Of a stretch of DNA of 64,000 bases, positions 59,322-64,000 are shown in pieces. Position numbers and translations under genes: made by a program. The stretch covers positions 3,295,001 to 3,359,000 of the forward strand of contig NZ_CP009533.1 of the NCBI RefSeq assembly GCF_000761155.1. Reading direction: 5' to 3'. The number at the start of each line of letters is the position of its first letter. Position 1 is the first letter of the stretch. Below the pieces are notes generated by a model. That model worked only from the letters and a program-made list of their open reading frames with translations. It was not told the origin of the DNA and did no database searches. This stretch comes from Pseudomonas rhizosphaerae (GTDB lineage Bacteria > Pseudomonadota > Gammaproteobacteria > Pseudomonadales > Pseudomonadaceae).

Positions 59322-60980
59322 TCAATGAAACAGTACCGCCGTCTTCTGCAGGGTTACCCACACACCCCACGCCAACGGAATGCCCACGGCCAGCCAGGCC
59401 GCGACGGCCAGCGGCTTGGACGCAGGGTTGGCCTTCCACTCCAGCACGGTAGTGCCGTCGGTGCCCTTGTCATGGCCCAGCGCCTGCTCGGCCTTGAGCT
59501 CGGCATCGGTCATGAAGTACTTGTCGGCCACCGGACGCACCAGCGCGTTGCAGATGAAACCCAGCACCAGCAGGCCGGAGAGGATGTACAACGTGGTGTC
59601 GTACACCGCCGCGCGGGCCACGCCTTGCGCCAACTGATAGTCACGCAGGTTGGTCACCAGCACCGGGCCCAACACGCCAGCCACGGCCCAGGCGGTCAAC
59701 AGGCGACCGTGAATGGCGCCGACCATCTGCGTACCGAACAGGTCGGCCAGGTAGGCCGGCACGGTGGCGAAACCACCGCCGTACATCGACAGCACGATGC
59801 AGAACGCCGCCACGAACAGTGCGATGTTGCCCGAATGACCCAGGGTCGGTACCGAGGCATACAACGCCACGCCCAGGGCGAAGAACACGAAGTAGGTCAC
59901 CTTGCGGCCGATGTAGTCGGAGAACGAGGCCCAGAAGAACCGGCCACCGATGTTGAACAGGCTGAGCAAGCCAGTGAAGCCTGCGGCAATGGCAGCGATC
60001 TGCGCCAGTTGGCCGGCGTCCAGCTGGTTGAACGGCAGGTCTACGCCCAGCAGCTTGCCGCCGAACACTTCCTGCAGCAGTGGCGACGCCATGCCCAGGA
60101 TGCCGATACCGGCGGACACGTTGAGGCACAGCACCAGCCAGACCAGGGCGAACTGAGGGGTTTTCCAGGCCACGTTCACGTGTACGTGACGGTTGGTGAT
60201 CATGCCCTTGGCCTTCTTCGCCGGAGCGACGTAGCCTTCAGGCTTCCAACCGGTCGGTGGCACGCGGTAGGACAGTGCACCGCCGATCATGAAGACGAAG
60301 TAGATCGCCGCCATCACCAGGAAGCTCTGCCACACGCCAACGCTGGTAGGGGATGCGAAATGGCCCATCAGCACCGCCGCCAGCGGAGCACCGACCATGG
60401 CGCCGCCGCCGAAGCCCATGATCGCCATGCCGGTAGCCATGCCGCGCTTGTCCGGGAACCATTTGATCAGGGTCGATACGGGGGAGATGTAGCCCAGCCC
60501 CAGGCCGATACCGCCGATCACGCCCGAACCCAGCCACATCAGCCAGATCTGATGGGTGTAGATACCCAACGCGGAAATGACCAGGCCACCGCACCAGCAC
60601 AGTGCCGAAACCACACCCGCCTTGCGCGGCCCGGCGTGTTCCAGCCAGCCACCCCAGATGGCCGCCGAGCAGCCCAGGAAGATGAAGAACAACGTGTAGA
60701 TCCAGCTGAGCATCGACACCGACCAATCACAGGACGATGAAAACACCTGGCTGAAGAAGCTCATATCGGGCGCGCACGCCACTGGTGCGGTGATGCCGAT
60801 TGCCTTGGACAACGGCAACCAGAACACCGAGAAACCGTACGCCATGCCGATGCACAAGTGAATGGCCAACGCTGCTGGTGGAACCAGCCAGCGGTTGAAG
60901 CCAGGCTTGGCGATGATCCGCTCCTTGGACAGGAATCCTGGCTGGGCACCCGCGCCGCCGCCCGAAAGACTACTGCTCAT
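59322..60980 (-). CDS. MFS transporter, oxalate/formate antiporter (OFA) family
   Basis: The 552-residue protein has twelve helices and an extra loop and C-terminal extension. Family segments are LAIHLCIGMAYGFSVFWLPL, GGIGLGLGYISPVSTLIKWF, PDKRGMATGMAIMGFGGGAM and NIGGRFFWASFSDYIGRK. OFA members exchange small organic acids such as oxalate, formate or pyruvate. No neighbouring metabolic gene points to the substrate. Confidence 0.85.
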   Translation of the reverse strand: MSSSLSGGGAGAQPGFLSKERIIAKPGFNRWLVPPAALAIHLCIGMAYGFSVFWLPLSKAIGITAPVACAPDMSFFSQVFSSSCDWSVSMLSWIYTLFFIFLGCSAAIWGGWLEHAGPRKAGVVSALCWCGGLVISALGIYTHQIWLMWLGSGVIGGIGLGLGYISPVSTLIKWFPDKRGMATGMAIMGFGGGAMVGAPLAAVLMGHFASPTSVGVWQSFLVMAAIYFVFMIGGALSYRVPPTGWKPEGYVAPAKKAKGMITNRHVHVNVAWKTPQFALVWLVLCLNVSAGIGILGMASPLLQEVFGGKLLGVDLPFNQLDAGQLAQIAAIAAGFTGLLSLFNIGGRFFWASFSDYIGRKVTYFVFFALGVALYASVPTLGHSGNIALFVAAFCIVLSMYGGGFATVPAYLADLFGTQMVGAIHGRLLTAWAVAGVLGPVLVTNLRDYQLAQGVARAAVYDTTLYILSGLLVLGFICNALVRPVADKYFMTDAELKAEQALGHDKGTDGTTVLEWKANPASKPLAVAAWLAVGIPLAWGVWVTLQKTAVLFH

Positions 60981-61386
60981 TTTGTAACCCCCGTTGATTT
61001 TTGTAGTTCAGCTGTCTGCACACAAATGCGCCCACATTCTTCACGCACGTTGGCGATCGATTGTTTTATCGGCAGCACTTGGCAAATCGCGACATAAAGT
61101 CGCAGCGGACAGTTGAAGGGGCGGAGATTACCACTAGATGTAACCAATGGAAGCAAACTGCTATCCCTTTATTGCGATGAACTGCCGGATGGTTGGCAAA
61201 TCCTTCCAAACGGTTCCCAGGATTCTGCGCGGACAGCCGAAACCTGCGCGCCAAAGCGCTCGCGACTGCCTTGCGAGGCAGCGGCGAACGCCCGGCGCAA
61301 CGGCACCGACGGACCGCCCACATCGCCAGTCGCACAACGTTATACTCTCCCGCTAACTTCCAAAATTCGGACTTAAGGACTCGCCC
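60981..61386. other. Intergenic region between MFS gene and AsmA gene
   Basis: This 406-base region lies between divergent genes. TATACT at 61341-61346 could be the -10 box for the AsmA gene, 41 bases before its ATG, with no good -35. The remainder has lower GC near 61040-61180 and no REP, hairpin or convincing ORF. A promoter for the MFS gene should lie near 60990-61100, but I cannot place it. Confidence 0.45.
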
Positions 61387-63615
61387 ATGAAAGCGTTCGG
61401 CAAAATCCTCGGCCTGTGCATTCTCGGTCTGTTGTTGATTCTGGTGGCCCTGGGCTTCGCCCTCACCCACCTGTTCGACCCCAACGACTACAAGGACGAG
61501 ATTCGCCAACTGGCACGGGACAGGGCTCACGTCGAGCTGACCCTCAACGGGGACATCGGCTGGAGCCTGTTCCCCTGGCTGGGCCTGGAGCTGCACGACG
61601 CCAGCGTGGCGACCCTGACCAACCCCAAGACCCCCTTCGCCGACCTGCAGATGCTCGGTCTTTCGGTGCGCGTGTTGCCGCTGCTGCGCAAGGAAGTGCA
61701 GATGAGCGACGTGCGCGTCGAGGGCCTGAACCTGTCCCTGGAGCGTGACGCCAATGGCCATGGCAACTGGGAAGACATCGGCAAGCCCCTGCCCACCACC
61801 ACGGCGGACCCCACCGACCCGAATGCCCCGGCGGTCACCGAGCCCGGCAAGCCGCAGGCGCCTTCGCGCCCGGTCAAGCTCGATATCGACAGCCTCACCG
61901 TGAACAACGCCCGCGTGCAGTATCACGACGCGCGCACCGGCCGCATGTACACCGCCGAGAGCATCCAGCTGAGCACCGGCGCCGTGCACGAAGGCGCCGA
62001 CATTCCGCTGAAGCTGACCGCCTTCCTGGGCACCAACCAGCCGGTCGTACGGGCTCGCACCGAACTGGCCGGCGAACTTCGCTTCGACCGCGTGCTCAAG
62101 CGCTATCAGCTCGAGGACATGCGCCTGAGCGGTGAAGCGTCGGGCGATCCGCTGCAAGGCAAAACCGTCACCTTCAGCGCCCAGGGGCAGCTGCTGCTCG
62201 ACCAGTCCGCCAACGTCGCCGAATGGACCGGCCTCAAGCTGGCCGCCAACCAGATGCGCGCACTGGGCGAACTGCGCGTGCGCAATCTGGACAGCGAGCC
62301 ACAGCTCAGCGGTGGCCTGTCGATTGCCGAGTTCGATCTGCGTGCCTTCTTCGACGGCATCGGCCAACCGCTGCCGGCGATGGCACCGGGCAGCCTCGGC
62401 AAGTTCGAGCTGGTCAGCCGCCTGCAGGGCACCCGCGACAGCCTGGGCCTGGAAGACCTGACACTGAAGCTCGACGACAGCACCTTCACCGGCCGCATCG
62501 CCGTAGACGATTTCGCCCGCCAGGCGCTGCGCCTGCAACTCAAGGGCGACACCTTCAACGCCGACCGCTACCTGCCGGCCAAGAGCGAAAAGACCGCCAA
62601 CGCCAGCGCGGCACGCGAGGCCGAGGTGCAGAACAGCGAAGCGGCCGCCGTGGCATCCGGTGAATCGCCACTGCCCGACGCCCCGACCCGTGGCGCCTGG
62701 AGCGACGATCGCCTGCTGCCTGTCGAGCGCCTGCGAGCCCTGGATGTACAAGCCGACCTCGCCATCGGCCAACTGACCCTCAAGGGCCTGCCAGTACGCA
62801 ACGCCACCCTCAAGGCCCAGGGCCAGGGCGGCATGCTGACCTTGCAAACCCTGGCCGGCGGCCTCTACAACGGCAGCGTCAACACCCAGGGCACCCTCGA
62901 CGTGCGTCCGGAAACGCCGCAGCTGGCGCTGCAGACGCGCATCGACAAGGTGCCTGTGGAAAACTTCATCAAGTCGCAGAACGCCAACCCGCCGGTCAGA
63001 GGCCTGTTGAACCTCAATAGCAACCTGAGCGGCTCGGGCAACAGCCAGAAGGCGCTGGTCGAATCGCTCAACGGCACCGCCAGCTTCGTCCTCAACGACG
63101 GTGTGCTGGTCAATGCCAACCTGGAGCAGCAGATCTGCCGCGGCATCTCGGTGCTCAACCGCAAGACGCTCAACGGCGAGCCGCGCGGCAAGGACACGCC
63201 CTTCAAGGAGCTCAACGGCAGCCTGGTGTTCCGCAACGGCCTGGCCAGCAACCAGGACCTGCTCGTGCGCATCCCAGGCCTGACCGTCAAGGGCGACGGC
63301 GACGTCGATCTGCGCGTACTGGGCATGGACTACCGCGTGGGCGTGGTGGTGGAAGGCGAACAGGGCACCAGCGCCGACCCGGCGTGCCAGGTAGGCGAAC
63401 GCTTCGTCGGTGTGGAACTGCCGCTGCGCTGCCGTGGCCCGCTGGAGATGGGCGCCAAGGCCTGCCGCATCGACCGTGACGGCTTGGGCCAGGTGGCTGC
63501 CAAGCTGGCCGGCGACCGCATCCGCGACAAGATCGACGAGAAGCTCGAAGAAAAACTGGGCGACAAGGTCGACCCCAAACTCAAAGACGCGTTGCGAGGT
63601 CTGTTCAACCGATGA
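61387..63615 (+). CDS. AsmA family protein
   Basis: The 742-residue protein has an N-terminal membrane anchor (about residues 5-27, [20 protein letters not shown]) and a large periplasmic part. The AsmA N-terminal domain follows ([20 protein letters not shown], then [15 protein letters not shown]) and the AsmA C-terminal domain with [20 protein letters not shown]. AsmA-like proteins are thought to form lipid-transport grooves between the membranes. The sequence keeps a Lys/Asp/Glu-rich tail. Its stop overlaps the start of mutY by four bases, a linkage common in Pseudomonas. Confidence 0.9.
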   Translation: MKAFGKILGLCILGLLLILVALGFALTHLFDPNDYKDEIRQLARDRAHVELTLNGDIGWSLFPWLGLELHDASVATLTNPKTPFADLQMLGLSVRVLPLLRKEVQMSDVRVEGLNLSLERDANGHGNWEDIGKPLPTTTADPTDPNAPAVTEPGKPQAPSRPVKLDIDSLTVNNARVQYHDARTGRMYTAESIQLSTGAVHEGADIPLKLTAFLGTNQPVVRARTELAGELRFDRVLKRYQLEDMRLSGEASGDPLQGKTVTFSAQGQLLLDQSANVAEWTGLKLAANQMRALGELRVRNLDSEPQLSGGLSIAEFDLRAFFDGIGQPLPAMAPGSLGKFELVSRLQGTRDSLGLEDLTLKLDDSTFTGRIAVDDFARQALRLQLKGDTFNADRYLPAKSEKTANASAAREAEVQNSEAAAVASGESPLPDAPTRGAWSDDRLLPVERLRALDVQADLAIGQLTLKGLPVRNATLKAQGQGGMLTLQTLAGGLYNGSVNTQGTLDVRPETPQLALQTRIDKVPVENFIKSQNANPPVRGLLNLNSNLSGSGNSQKALVESLNGTASFVLNDGVLVNANLEQQICRGISVLNRKTLNGEPRGKDTPFKELNGSLVFRNGLASNQDLLVRIPGLTVKGDGDVDLRVLGMDYRVGVVVEGEQGTSADPACQVGERFVGVELPLRCRGPLEMGAKACRIDRDGLGQVAAKLAGDRIRDKIDEKLEEKLGDKVDPKLKDALRGLFNR

Positions 63616-64000
63616 GCCCCGAGCAGTTTTCCAGCGCCGTGCTGGAATGGTACGACCGCAACGGCCGGCATGATTTGCCGTGGCAGCAGGACATCAACCC
63701 GTATCGGGTGTGGGTCTCGGAAATCATGCTGCAACAGACCCAGGTCAGCACGGTGCTGAACTACTTCGACCGCTTCATGGCCGCACTACCCACGGTGCAA
63801 GCGCTAGCCGAGGCGCCGGAAGACGAAGTGCTGCACCTGTGGACCGGGCTGGGCTACTACACCCGTGCGCGCAACCTGCAGAAAACCGCGAAGATCGTGA
63901 TGGCCGAGCACGGCGGCGAGTTTCCCCACAACGTGGAGAAACTGGTGGAGCTGCCCGGCATCGGCCTGTCCACGGCCGGAGCGATCGCCAGCATCAGCAT
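63612..64000 (+). CDS. mutY: Adenine DNA glycosylase, 3' end outside window
   Basis: The first 129 codons are visible. The sequence starts [20 protein letters not shown], continues [20 protein letters not shown], and reaches the helix-hairpin-helix [29 protein letters not shown] and the catalytic Glu in SEIMLQQTQ are in place. MutY removes adenine mispaired with 8-oxoguanine and works with MutM (gene at 22.6-23.4 kb). The iron-sulfur and NUDIX-like domains are beyond the edge. Confidence 0.95.
   Translation, partial: MSPEQFSSAVLEWYDRNGRHDLPWQQDINPYRVWVSEIMLQQTQVSTVLNYFDRFMAALPTVQALAEAPEDEVLHLWTGLGYYTRARNLQKTAKIVMAEHGGEFPHNVEKLVELPGIGLSTAGAIASIS

Overview
The window is a GC-rich stretch of a Pseudomonas chromosome, most like the P. 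putida / P. fluorescens lineage. The reasons are the runs of genes in a known Pseudomonas order (pilT-yggS-proC-yggT-metX-metW-rdgB-hemW; thiS-thiG-trmB; mtgA/rpoH-ftsX-ftsE-ftsY; coaD-fdx-mutM; ilvD; folA; thyA-lgt), the metX/metW route to methionine, an ahcY gene behind an SAH riboswitch, an AlgU-type promoter in front of rpoH, and many Pseudomonas-type REP/REPIN hairpins. I see no rRNA, tRNA, insertion sequence, prophage, integrase or CRISPR array.

Layout. 0-9 kb: the end of an NlpC/P60 cell-wall hydrolase, then pilT (reverse), yggS-proC-yggT, metX-metW, rdgB-hemW and a small DUF3392 membrane protein. 8-15.5 kb, mostly reverse: trmB, thiG, thiS, a DUF423 protein, mtgA (forward), rpoH, and the overlapping ftsY-ftsE-ftsX genes. 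15.7-24.8 kb: two M16 peptidase-family genes with rsmD, a YheT-type hydrolase whose 3' end overlaps a convergent sulfurtransferase, coaD, a ferredoxin, a small membrane protein with a CxxC tail, mutM and rlmI. 25-32 kb: ilvD, a cystine/dicarboxylate-type symporter, folA, and an uncharacterised membrane protein/GTPase pair (DUF2868 + DUF3482). 32-37.3 kb is the most accessory-looking part: a CadA-type metal ATPase with a long His-Glu tract, divergent cadR with a MerR-type operator, a hipBA toxin-antitoxin pair that may be leaderless, and a GNAT acetyltransferase. 37.2-39.1 kb: thyA and lgt.

At 39.1-39.4 kb there seems to be a rearrangement junction. A short tail that looks like the TauE/SafE transporter gene usually found beside lgt remains, followed by a different block: an NRDE protein, a two-gene radical-SAM/DUF4130 DNA-repair-like operon behind a near-consensus LexA box, an acyl-CoA thioesterase, ahcY-metF, a GT-A-like glycosyltransferase, a solute-binding protein, rhlE, yceI with its cytochrome b561 partner, a flavin amine oxidase with a Pro/Lys-rich tail, bioA and rsmE. 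From 55.3 kb to the end: a hemolysin-III-type protein, hisB-hisH-DUF2164-hisA-hisF (reverse), an OFA-family MFS transporter, an AsmA-family protein and the start of mutY.

The best leads for something not well described are the SOS-box-controlled radical SAM/DUF4130 operon, the DUF2868/DUF3482 membrane GTPase pair, and the leaderless-looking hipBA locus with its three-site operator. Residue counts and motif positions were read by eye. Comparisons with other Pseudomonas genomes are from memory and are marked as such.
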